A program made the translations under genes and the position numbers. 64,000 nt of DNA from CAZPMT01 sp964587655 (GTDB taxonomy: Bacteria > Hydrogenedentota > Hydrogenedentia > Hydrogenedentales > SLHB01): NCBI GenBank assembly GCA_964587655.1, contig CAZPMT010000009.1, forward strand, positions 1-64,000. Direction: 5' to 3'. This document shows positions 51,289 to 59,165 of this stretch, in pieces; position 1 is the stretch's first letter, and each line of letters opens with the position of its first letter. The notes beneath the pieces are model-generated. The model was given only the letters and a program-made list of their open reading frames with translations, did no database searches and was not told the DNA's origin.

Positions 51289-51777
51289 CTACTGCCGTTC
51301 GATAATCTCGAAGTGTTCGATGTCCGACATCGACCCATCGCGCTCTTCGGCGAATACGACGCGGACACGCATGCCGCGGCGGACCTTGCTGGGATCGGGG
51401 GCCTTCAGCAGATGCCAAAGGGGCGCGTCTCCATGGGCGCCGTCGAGGTCGGCCCAACACAACACATAAGGCGTCTCACGGGTTTCGCCGGAGAGAGGGT
51501 CCGGGCTCGAATAGAAGACGATGTCGAAGTCGCGAATCGTGCCTTCGGGTCCCAACGCCTCCCACTCCGTCGCTTCGACGTGGCACACGGCGCACACTTC
51601 CCGTGGCGGCAGTTGATGGCGGCCGCACTTCGGACACTTGTTCGCCATGATGCGTTGGTTGTCGCGTAGCTCGCGGAGGAATCGTCCCATGACAGGACCG
51701 GTCGAGAACCGCTGCGGGATGGACAGGATCTGCCGTGAAACGATCAACTCGTGTTCGGGCGTTTTCTCTCCACTCAT
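51289..51777 (-). CDS. DUF35 zinc-ribbon/OB-fold protein (second)
   Basis: A 162-residue protein. Zn ribbon C48, C51, C62, C65 (CPKC ... CAVC), then OB fold with DIVFYSSPDPLSGETRETPYV, CWADLDGAHGDAPLWHLL and RRGMRVRVVFAEE. The N-terminal helix (about 20-45) is typical of DUF35 partners. ATG 51777 overlaps the stop of the thiolase-like gene (ATGA). With the neighbouring DUF35 protein this makes two zinc proteins for two thiolase-like proteins, pointing to two different hetero-oligomers or a four-subunit complex. Confidence 0.85.
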   Translation of the reverse strand: MSGEKTPEHELIVSRQILSIPQRFSTGPVMGRFLRELRDNQRIMANKCPKCGRHQLPPREVCAVCHVEATEWEALGPEGTIRDFDIVFYSSPDPLSGETRETPYVLCWADLDGAHGDAPLWHLLKAPDPSKVRRGMRVRVVFAEERDGSMSDIEHFEIIERQ

Positions 51778-52952
51778 GGTTGAGGTTTCTCCTTCGACAG
51801 CAGCATCAGCACGGTCCAAAGCGTGCCGCCAAAACCTGACGCGAGGGCGCGATGGACCGGTCTCGGGACTTGGTGGTCGCCGGCGGTCCCGCGGACTTGC
51901 ATGGCGGCCTCCGCAACTCGGACGAGCGCCGTGGCGCCGATCGGATTGCTGGCTTGAACGCCGCCGGACGGGTTGACGGGGATTGTGCCTTCCATGGTGA
52001 TATCGTCGTTCTCGACCATACTGAGGTGTTCGTCTCCGTCGCACAGCATGAAGTCGCCCAGCCAATCCAGTCCCCACCATGCCGACGGGTCATACATCTC
52101 GAACACGTCGATCTCGCGGCGGGGATCGGTAATGCCGTTGCGGGCGAACAGGCGTTCAGCGGCGACGCGCTGGGTGCTCTTTCCGGGGTTGAAGACAATG
52201 GTTTCTTCGCGATGGACCGTCTCGTGGTCGACGACCCACGCCGGGTTCGCATTGAATTGCGCCACTTTGTCTTCCGAGGCGAATATGACGGCGCAGGTCC
52301 CATCGCTCTGCGAGCACATATGAATCATCCGCAGTTCGCCGACGAGCGGCGGCGAATTATCCGCCGCCTCCTTGATGTACCGGCGGTCGAGCCCCAAGCG
52401 GCGATGGGCCTTCTTGTTGCGCATGGCGTTCTCGTCCATGATCGTGCGGAGTTTCATGGCGGCGTACTTTGCGCGCTCCTCCCCAAACTGCTCGATCAAC
52501 TTCTGCGCGGCGGTGCCGGTGAGCGCGCCGGTTTGGAGACTGCGACCCCACAACGGATCGGCCATATTAGTAATGCCGCCCGTGGTATGGCCTTCCTGTA
52601 ACTTCTCGAAGCCGATGGCGAGCACAACGTCGTGAAGTCCAGACGCGACAATGTTATCGGCGGCGCAGGCGAGCGTGGCGCCCGTGGTGCCGCCCGTGGT
52701 GAGCCGGATGCCCGACTTGCCCCAGGCGCCGCTGCCGAGGATGTGCCACATGTCGGGCTGATGGACCATCTCGAACAGTTCCATGTTCCCGTGCAGCACG
52801 CAGTCGATATCGTCCATGGTGAGATGGGCGTCTTCGAGGGCTTCCACGACGGCCTCATGGATCATCTCGGGCTGGTTGACCTCTTCGCGGTGACTCGAGA
52901 ACTTCGACATGCCGGCGCCTATGACCGCAACGTTCCGATTCCGCTTCTTCAT
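51774..52952 (-). CDS. Thiolase-superfamily protein lacking the nucleophile Cys (first)
   Basis: A 392-residue SCP2-type thiolase homologue. Opening VAVIGAGMSKFSSHREEVNQ and ASGLHDVVLAIGFEKLQEG match the family. Where active thiolases have a Cys (NNxCxxG), this protein has RLTTGGTTGATLA (83-95), so the acylatable Cys is missing. The C-terminal site keeps EMYDPSAWW and NPSGGVQASNPIGATALVRV, where the His of GHPxG is Asn. This is the pattern of thiolase-fold retro-aldolases such as Ltp2 rather than true thiolases. Stop overlaps the DUF35 gene; start overlaps the second thiolase gene. Confidence 0.85.
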   Translation of the reverse strand: MKKRNRNVAVIGAGMSKFSSHREEVNQPEMIHEAVVEALEDAHLTMDDIDCVLHGNMELFEMVHQPDMWHILGSGAWGKSGIRLTTGGTTGATLACAADNIVASGLHDVVLAIGFEKLQEGHTTGGITNMADPLWGRSLQTGALTGTAAQKLIEQFGEERAKYAAMKLRTIMDENAMRNKKAHRRLGLDRRYIKEAADNSPPLVGELRMIHMCSQSDGTCAVIFASEDKVAQFNANPAWVVDHETVHREETIVFNPGKSTQRVAAERLFARNGITDPRREIDVFEMYDPSAWWGLDWLGDFMLCDGDEHLSMVENDDITMEGTIPVNPSGGVQASNPIGATALVRVAEAAMQVRGTAGDHQVPRPVHRALASGFGGTLWTVLMLLSKEKPQP

Positions 52953-54133
52953 GGCGCGTCCTTTCCGGATTCCAACAGGATGACGGTTTGCAGTTGTCCG
53001 GCGGGGCCGGTCGCGCCGTGAGCCAGCGCGCGTTTCGCACCGGGAGCTTGCCGGGCGCCGGCTTCACCGCGGAGTTGGATCACCGCCTCGGCCACGCGGG
53101 CCATGCCGCCCAGCATCAGCGGATTCCCTGCAAGCATGCCGCCGGAACGGTTCACGTTCTGTTTATCCGGGCCGCCGCCGGCGAGCCATTTTCCGCCCTG
53201 CCCCGGCCCACACAGGCCGAGTCCCTCGGCGTATTGCGGGAGTTGGTGGGCGTAGGAGTCGGCGATCTCGACCACGTCAAAGGCTGTTCTTGGATCGTCG
53301 ATACGGGCCATGGCATAGGCGCGTTGCGCGGCGCGGTCGAGGGAGAAGCTTCCTGCGAGATCCCGCTCGCCAGGGAAGAAGCTGTCGTAGCAATTGCCAA
53401 GGCCGGTCACCCATACTGGCCTGTCGGTAATCTCACGCGCACGTTTCTCGCTGGCGATGATCATCGCGATCGCGCCGTCGGACACGGGATACATGAAAGA
53501 TTCGCGGATCGGGTCGGCCAGCATGGGCGAGGCCAGAACCTGGTCGCGTGTGAGCGCGGCCGTTTCCTGTGCGACGGGGTTCAGGCGCGCCCACTGACGC
53601 GCGCGCACGACAAGGTCGGCGAGTTGACTTTCCGTAATGCCCGAGCGGGCTATGTAGGCTTGGGCCTGCAGCGCCGCCATCGCGAGATAATCGAGTCCCA
53701 CGGGACGGGTGTAAAACGGGTCAAATGCGAGGTGGGTGATCATGTTGCGGCTCGCGGCTTGCGACTCCTTGCAGTGACCCGCCAGCAGCACGATATCGTG
53801 ATGCCCGGACATTACGGTGGCGGCGGCGTAGTAAACGCCTTGCGCGCCGTCCGCGGCGACTTTTTCCTCACCCCGGTAATGAGCCCCGACCACGTCGGTG
53901 ACAGCGCCGTCGGAAATGGTGCGGGCATCGAACAGGTCGTCCGAAACGGTAACGGCCGCTTCGATGCCGCCGTCGCCGAAGGCAAGCCCCGTCTGGCGGC
54001 GGACGCTGTCAATCACCTCCCACAGCATGCCCTGCACTCGCACGCGCCATTTGTTGGCTTCAAACTTGGTTTGCGCGACCGCGCAGATCGCCGCGCGTGG
54101 CGGCGAAGCAACACGACTAGCCACGGACTCCAC
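52949..54133 (-). CDS. Thiolase-superfamily protein lacking the nucleophile Cys (second)
   Basis: A 394-residue relative of the preceding gene, diverged enough to be an old paralogue. The Cys site is replaced by VAADGAQGVYYAA (92-104). It retains SGHHDIVLLAGHCKESQ, VVEIADSYAHQLPQY (with a Tyr as in aldolase-type homologues) and NRSGGMLAGNPLMLGGMARVAEAV. GTG start at 54133. It overlaps the PHP gene by 17 nt and the first thiolase by 4 nt. The two thiolase-like proteins could form an alpha/beta pair, each with its own DUF35 partner. Confidence 0.83.
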   Translation of the reverse strand: MESVASRVASPPRAAICAVAQTKFEANKWRVRVQGMLWEVIDSVRRQTGLAFGDGGIEAAVTVSDDLFDARTISDGAVTDVVGAHYRGEEKVAADGAQGVYYAAATVMSGHHDIVLLAGHCKESQAASRNMITHLAFDPFYTRPVGLDYLAMAALQAQAYIARSGITESQLADLVVRARQWARLNPVAQETAALTRDQVLASPMLADPIRESFMYPVSDGAIAMIIASEKRAREITDRPVWVTGLGNCYDSFFPGERDLAGSFSLDRAAQRAYAMARIDDPRTAFDVVEIADSYAHQLPQYAEGLGLCGPGQGGKWLAGGGPDKQNVNRSGGMLAGNPLMLGGMARVAEAVIQLRGEAGARQAPGAKRALAHGATGPAGQLQTVILLESGKDAP

Positions 54134-54740
54134 CTCCGTTATCCGCCCACGCCGACTGCGCAGCGGTCCATTTGCAGCATATCCGGGCGCCGCCGTTCTT
54201 GATGGCCATCACGATGGCGTCACGGTCCTTCTCACACTCCACCTCGATCCACGCGCGGCCGCAGCCCGCAAGGGTGTGCGAGTCATCCGACGCGACCTTC
54301 GGATAAGGAATCTCGGCGATGTCATATTCGGCGGTGTAGTAGCCCTTCGAGGTGACTTCGACAGCGTGGATCGGCATGATGCGTTCGATTTCGGCGATGC
54401 GCTCGATGATCTGCTCGACGGCCATGTCATATTCGGCGGGGTGGTCGAAGATATGAAGCGTCTCGCGGCTGCCGCGAATCTCGTTGACGTGAAAATAGCC
54501 GCGGGCAAACACGGTCCTCTCGACTCCCTTGAAGACCAACATGCCGTCAAACTCATCCGGCACGTCTTCGTACGCGTTCGGACGCATGAGGAAATCGTGG
54601 TCGGTCAAGGCCACGAAATCGAAACCCAGATCCCGATAGACCTGGAGAACTTCCAGCGGCGGGAGTTCGCCATCCGAGCGCGACGTGTGCGCGTGCAGCG
54701 CGCCCTTCAATGCGCGGGTGTCGCTTGAAGGCGGCATCAT
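54117..54740 (-). CDS. PHP-domain metal-dependent phosphoesterase-like protein
   Basis: A 207-residue PHP fold. Metal ligands in order: GALHAHTSRSDGELPP, ALTDHDFL, Glu in FKGVERTVFA, IFDHPAEYDM, and SDDSHTLAGCGRAW. N-terminal and C-terminal lengths fit stand-alone PHP phosphatases or amidohydrolase-like members. Its place inside the acyl-CoA operon (3 nt after maoC) is unusual, since PHP proteins have no standard role in beta-oxidation; a phosphate-ester or N-acyl substrate entering that pathway is conceivable. Confidence 0.85.
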   Translation of the reverse strand: MMPPSSDTRALKGALHAHTSRSDGELPPLEVLQVYRDLGFDFVALTDHDFLMRPNAYEDVPDEFDGMLVFKGVERTVFARGYFHVNEIRGSRETLHIFDHPAEYDMAVEQIIERIAEIERIMPIHAVEVTSKGYYTAEYDIAEIPYPKVASDDSHTLAGCGRAWIEVECEKDRDAIVMAIKNGGARICCKWTAAQSAWADNGGGVRG

Positions 54741-54743
54741 GAA

Positions 54744-55220
54744 TCACTTCGCGGATGCCGGCGTGACGCGGCGCATCTCATACATCACCTTCCACTGGCC
54801 TTCCTGGCATATCTCGTTGCGCTGGTTGATCACTTTCGCGTCGAAGGTGACGACGCCCAAACCCGGTTTTGAAGTCTCACGTTTGGCCGACACCGTCTGA
54901 ACCACGTGAATGGTGTCGCCGATAAAGACTGGCCCGCGGAAGTCCCACGTCATGCCGAGAAAAGCGACTAGCCGGTGCTGCTCCGCGCCGGGGTTGCGCG
55001 CCGCAAGTCCCGAAGCGATCGAGAGGCCCAGCAACCCATGCGCGATGCGCTGGCCAAACGCCGTCTTCTTGGTCAACTCCGCGTCGGTGTGAATGACGTT
55101 GAAGTCGCCGGAAAGACCGGCGAAGTTGACTATATCCGCTTCGGTGACGGTCCGCGCAGGGGACGCGACCTCCCGTCCGATTTCCAGGTCCTCGAAGTAA
55201 ACACCATCTTTCAGGTTCAC
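54744..55220 (-). CDS. MaoC-like (R)-enoyl-CoA hydratase
   Basis: A 158-residue hot-dog-fold protein. The hydratase motif is NFAGLSGDFNVIHTDAELTKKTAFGQRIAHGLL, with Asp and His at the right spacing, followed by GMTWDFRGPVFIGDTIHV. It should add water to an enoyl-CoA. It is the second gene of the minus-strand operon, between the acyl-CoA dehydrogenase and the PHP gene. Confidence 0.9.
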   Translation of the reverse strand: MNLKDGVYFEDLEIGREVASPARTVTEADIVNFAGLSGDFNVIHTDAELTKKTAFGQRIAHGLLGLSIASGLAARNPGAEQHRLVAFLGMTWDFRGPVFIGDTIHVVQTVSAKRETSKPGLGVVTFDAKVINQRNEICQEGQWKVMYEMRRVTPASAK

Positions 55221-55266
55221 GTTGTCATCCTTCTTGTTTGTACGCGGTGTTCTATTGCCGCCGCTT

Positions 55267-56415
55267 CTACATCGAGCGCTTGACCATCTCTCGAACGATT
55301 ATCAACCTCTGGATTTCCGAAGCGCCAGCGCCGATTGTGCCGAGTTTGGCGTCGCGCATCAAGCGCTCCACCTCATATTCCTCGATATATCCGTAGCCAC
55401 CGAGGATCTGTACCGCGTCGGACGCCGCCCGCATGCCTGTTTCCGTCCCGAACAGCTTTGCGTGTGACGCCTCCGCGGAGCATCGGACCCCTTCGTCGCA
55501 CAGGACGGCCGCCTTGTAGGTCAGCAACCGCGCGGCTTCGATCTCCATGCTCATGTTGGCCAGTTTCTCGGCGATCATCTCGAACATGATGATAGGCTGG
55601 CCGAACTGCTGCCGTTCCTTCGCATAGGCGAAGGAACGGTCGAAAGCGGCCCTTGCGAGTCCCACGCCCAAGGCCCCGCCAACCGTTCGCTCGACGTCGA
55701 GTCCGCCCATCAGGATTCCGAGGGCCTTGTTCTCGCCCTTTACCAGGTTCTCCGCCGGGACGCGGCAGTTCTCGAAGAAGAGCTCCGCCGTTGGCGAACC
55801 TCGCATGCCCATCTTGCGAAACGGCTTGCCCACCGAAAACCCCGGGTAGCCCTTTTCGACAATGAACTGGCTGATGCCGCGCGGACCCGCGCTCTTGTCG
55901 GTTCGCACGTACACCAGAAACGTCCCGGCCACGGGGGCGTTGGTAATGAAGGTCTTGCTTCCGTTTATGACGTACTCACCATTGCGCCGCTCAGCAAACG
56001 TCTCCATGGCGAGAACGTCCGAACCCGCGCCAGGCTCCGTCATGGCCAGAGCGCCCAGCTTAGCGCCGGAGGCGAGGTCGGGCAGGTACTTCTTCTTCTG
56101 TTCCTCGGAACCGTTGCACGACAGGTTGTGGCAGCACAACACCGCATGCGTCAGGTAAGACAACGCCGTCGACGCGCAGGCGTACGAGATCTCCTCCGCC
56201 GCGACGCAACAGGTCAGAACCGTTTGCCCCGCGCCCCCGTATTCCTCAGGAACGAGCAAGCCCAGGAGACCCAATTCGCCCATCTTCGCAAAAATCTCCG
56301 CGGGAAACCGTTCCTCACGGTCCGTCTCGACGGCGCCCGGCGCAATCTCGTTCCGTGCGAACTTGCGCACCATTTGCTGAATATCCAGTTGCTCCTCGGT
56401 GAGATGGAAGTCCAT
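55267..56415 (-). CDS. Acyl-CoA dehydrogenase (isovaleryl-CoA-dehydrogenase-like active site)
   Basis: A 382-residue flavoprotein, first gene of the minus-strand operon. Opening MDFHLTEEQLDIQQMVRKFA; FAD/substrate motifs LGALAMTEPGAGSDV, ITNAPVAG and the C-terminal RDAKLGTIGAGASEIQRLI. The usual catalytic Glu of the YEG motif is absent: IGAGAS takes its place. Glu242 in GGLDVERTVGG sits where isovaleryl-CoA dehydrogenase has its base, so the enzyme is likely active on branched or otherwise non-linear acyl-CoAs. ATG 56415 has a nearby AGAGGA; a frame open to 56448 is discounted. Confidence 0.9.
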   Translation of the reverse strand: MDFHLTEEQLDIQQMVRKFARNEIAPGAVETDREERFPAEIFAKMGELGLLGLLVPEEYGGAGQTVLTCCVAAEEISYACASTALSYLTHAVLCCHNLSCNGSEEQKKKYLPDLASGAKLGALAMTEPGAGSDVLAMETFAERRNGEYVINGSKTFITNAPVAGTFLVYVRTDKSAGPRGISQFIVEKGYPGFSVGKPFRKMGMRGSPTAELFFENCRVPAENLVKGENKALGILMGGLDVERTVGGALGVGLARAAFDRSFAYAKERQQFGQPIIMFEMIAEKLANMSMEIEAARLLTYKAAVLCDEGVRCSAEASHAKLFGTETGMRAASDAVQILGGYGYIEEYEVERLMRDAKLGTIGAGASEIQRLIIVREMVKRSM

Positions 56416-56480
56416 AAGTCCTCTTCCCTTTAACGCAGGCCCGCTCAAAAAAACGCCAGCCTTCCGCCACGACGAAAACT

Positions 56481-56509
56481 ACATTAGCATTCATCGGCTC
56501 GCGTATCAA
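56481..56509 (-). promoter_or_regulatory. Promoter of the acyl-CoA operon
   Basis: On the minus strand: -35 TTGATA (56504-56509), 17-nt spacer, -10 TAATGT (56481-56486). It is about 65 nt before the acyl-CoA dehydrogenase ATG. The divergent URO-D gene starts at 56627; its own promoter was not clear. Confidence 0.45.
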
Positions 56510-56626
56510 CCCCAACTTACAGAGCCGATCCTGTCAAGCCATTTGACAATCTTACCGGCGCGGCCTTGCACGGAAAGCTCCGTCTCGTTCACAATACGGT
56601 GCACGCTTTCGCAAGGAGTCCGGCAT

Positions 56627-57694
56627 ATGACGTCAAAGGAACGCGTTCTTACTGCCATCAACCATCGGCAACCCGACCGTGCGCCGATTCAGGTATACCT
56701 CACGCCCGAGATTTCACAAAAGCTATGCGACCATTTCGGCACGCGCGACATCCTGCCGATCCTGGGCGTGGACTTCCGCTCCGTGGGGCCGCGTTACATC
56801 GGCCCCGAACGCACGATTCCGCCGGGATGCGAATCCGTGGATGAATGGGGGGTGGGATATAAGACCATCCAATTCGAGACCGGCGCCTATGCCGAGGCCG
56901 CGCACCTGCCCATGGCCGAGCCAATCACTATCGAGCGGGTAGAGGCCTTCCCATGGCCTACCGCCGGCCTCTTCGACTACTCGGACATGGAATCCCAATG
57001 TGACGCGCTGAGCGAATACGCCGTTTGCCTGGGCGGCGCGGGCATTCCGGATATCGTCAACGGCGTCAGCCGCGGCCGCGGCATGGAACAGGTCATCATG
57101 GACATCGCCACCGAAGATCCCGTCGGCGTGGCGATCATCGACAAGCGTTGCGACACGCTGTACGAACGATGCCGGCGCGCCCTCGAAGCCGCCAATGGAA
57201 AAGTTGACCTCCTGTGCCTCGGCGAAGACTGCGGCAACCAGGCGGGCCCCATGTTTCCCCCGGATATCTTCAACCGCTTCTTCCGTCCGCGCCTGAAACG
57301 GTTCTACGACCTCGCGCATGAGTTCGGCGCGAAGGCGATGATGCATTCGTGCGGAAACACCCGAAAACTGATGCCGGCTTTCATCGAGATGGGACTCGAC
57401 GTCCTTGACGCGATGCAGCCCGAACCCCCGGGCATGGATGCCGCCGAAATCAAGGCCGAGTTCGGCGGCAAGTTGACCTTCTGCGGCCTGATCAGCACGC
57501 AGAAAACATTGCCTTTCAGCTCCGAAGCGGAGTGCCGCGCCGAGGCGCGACACCGGCTCGAGGTCGTAGGCAAGGGCGGCGGATACATCTTCAGTCCCGC
57601 CCACTGCATCCAGTCCGACACGCCCCTCGAAAACGTCCTGGCAATCTACGAGGAGGCTCAGGGCTTGAGGCCCGGCGCTCTCAAGAACCGCTGA
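56627..57694 (+). CDS. URO-D superfamily protein (third copy)
   Basis: A 355-residue protein with the typical opening MTSKERVLTAINHRQPDRAP, near-identical in style to the 2545-3747 product, and AAGGAG at 56613-56618. The core has SCGNTRKLMPAFIEMGLDVL, the metal-site HxCGN (MMHSCGN), then GKLTFCGLISTQKTLPF and the C-terminal GGGYIFSPAHCIQSDTPLENV. This looks like MtaA/CmuA or 'uroporphyrinogen decarboxylase-like' methyltransferases. It is divergent from the acyl-CoA operon and tandem with a fourth copy. Confidence 0.85.
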   Translation: MTSKERVLTAINHRQPDRAPIQVYLTPEISQKLCDHFGTRDILPILGVDFRSVGPRYIGPERTIPPGCESVDEWGVGYKTIQFETGAYAEAAHLPMAEPITIERVEAFPWPTAGLFDYSDMESQCDALSEYAVCLGGAGIPDIVNGVSRGRGMEQVIMDIATEDPVGVAIIDKRCDTLYERCRRALEAANGKVDLLCLGEDCGNQAGPMFPPDIFNRFFRPRLKRFYDLAHEFGAKAMMHSCGNTRKLMPAFIEMGLDVLDAMQPEPPGMDAAEIKAEFGGKLTFCGLISTQKTLPFSSEAECRAEARHRLEVVGKGGGYIFSPAHCIQSDTPLENVLAIYEEAQGLRPGALKNR

Positions 57695-57717
57695 TCGAGG
57701 CCCGCCGTCTCGTGCTT

Positions 57718-57768
57718 GTGCTTGTATGTTAAGGCATCGTTGCCTCCGATGCCTTAACATACAAGCAC
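57718..57768. repeat. 22-bp perfect stem-loop between two URO-D genes
   Basis: Arms 57718-57739 and 57747-57768 are exact complements around a 7-nt loop TTGCCTC. No T-run follows. Could be a terminator, an mRNA-stabilising hairpin between the two URO-D genes, or a dispersed element seen once here. Confidence 0.85.
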
Positions 57769-57834
57769 GAAAGCGGAAACCCGGGCGCCAAGGAAGTATG
57801 CAAGAAGCGGAAGATCCCGAAAAGGAGACCGGCC

Positions 57835-58890
57835 ATGGCATATCACGGCGTGTTGCAGGATATCCGGCGAGCGATATCGATGAAGGTCCCGAACCGGCTG
57901 CCCGTGTTTGTTTGCAGCGAAGAGATGGACGTCCGCGTGTGCGGCAGCCGCTACGACCTCTACAACCGGGACCCCCGCGAGATGGCCCGGGTCCAGATCG
58001 AGGCCGTCGAGCGGTTCGACTACGACTGGGCTTGGCTTCAGGTGGACGATTGCATCGAGTTCGAGCCGCTGGGCGTGGGCGTCAAGGGCGAAGGCGATAT
58101 CCTCCCGGCCACGTGCGAGTATCTCCCGGCAAACGATGCAGGCTTGGCGGCGCTACGGCAACACGGTTACCGGGTCGAGGGCCGCATGAAGGCGCTCCTC
58201 GATGCGATCACGATCGTGAAGAACCACTTCGGCGACCGCGTGTGCGTGACCGGAAGGACGGCGGCGCCGTTCAGTTCCGCCACGCTGGCGTTCGGCATTT
58301 CGGAGATCATGACGCTGCTCTACGTCCGGCCCCCGCTTGTCCGTGAGACCATCGCGTTTTTCGAGGACTACCAAATCCGGTTCGGGCTCGACCAGATCCG
58401 CGCCGGCGCGGACGCGATCTGGTTCGGCGACTGCAATGGCTCGGGCCACCTGATAAGTCCCGCCATCTATCGCGAGTTCGCGCTCGAACCCGCGCGGCGC
58501 GTGTCTGCGGCGTATCAGGATGCCGGCGGCATTGTCATGTATCACGCCAGCGAGGAACTGCCCGCCATGATCGATCTCCAGTCCGGCGCCGGTTTCTCGA
58601 TCCTGAGCATAGGTCCCGGAATCGATATCGAAGAGGCGCGCAAGATCGCGGCGGACCGCGTCTGCCTGTCGGGCAACGTGGATCCCCTCAAGGTCATTTG
58701 CCGCGGAACGCCGGAAGACATCCGCGCCGAGCTAGCCCGGATCATCGGCAACGTCAGCCGGCACGGCGGCCACGTGATGAACTCGGGAGAGATGGTCCCG
58801 AGGGACACGCCTGAAGATAACGTCGATACCTTCGTCCATTCCGCGCGGGCCCTTTGGGCCGCAAGCGCGCGATACTACACGGAAGAATAG
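57835..58890 (+). CDS. URO-D superfamily protein (fourth copy)
   Basis: A 351-residue URO-D-like TIM barrel, less similar to the third copy than the latter is to the first. AGGAG precedes ATG 57835. Landmarks: FVCSEEMDVRVCGSRYDLYNRD, DWAWLQVDDCIEFEPLG, AIWFGDCNGSGHLISPAIYREF, IVMYHASEELPAMIDLQSG (HA instead of HxCGN), VCLSGNVDPLKVICRGTPEDI and NSGEMVPRDTPEDNVDTFV. The exchange of the metal-site Cys for a Ser/Glu pattern suggests a different chemistry or a non-metal role. Function unknown. Confidence 0.8.
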   Translation: MAYHGVLQDIRRAISMKVPNRLPVFVCSEEMDVRVCGSRYDLYNRDPREMARVQIEAVERFDYDWAWLQVDDCIEFEPLGVGVKGEGDILPATCEYLPANDAGLAALRQHGYRVEGRMKALLDAITIVKNHFGDRVCVTGRTAAPFSSATLAFGISEIMTLLYVRPPLVRETIAFFEDYQIRFGLDQIRAGADAIWFGDCNGSGHLISPAIYREFALEPARRVSAAYQDAGGIVMYHASEELPAMIDLQSGAGFSILSIGPGIDIEEARKIAADRVCLSGNVDPLKVICRGTPEDIRAELARIIGNVSRHGGHVMNSGEMVPRDTPEDNVDTFVHSARALWAASARYYTEE

Positions 58891-59165
58891 CGCGCCAAAG
58901 CAATCCATCCCTTAGCTGTGGCGCGACAGTACGGGCGAAGACGCCTCGATATTCGTGGAACACTGAATGCATCTCGCAACGTGTGTTCGCAATCCTTCTC
59001 GGAAACTGCTACGATCCGGGGCGTTGCCAGGCAGATTCGAGGCTGGAATCTGGACGCGATGCGCAACGGAACCCGAGAAAACCCGGTTGATTTCGTTGTG
59101 TGGTGTGTCTGTTTTTGCTAGACTGCCCGTGCTTTTCGCATCTTGAAGTGGAGTCATTTTGGATT
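58891..59165. other. Intergenic region upstream of tex
   Basis: 275 nt without gene. A weak promoter may lie at TTGTGT 59096-59101 / 17-nt spacer / TAGACT 59119-59124. No other structure was recognised. Confidence 0.35.
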
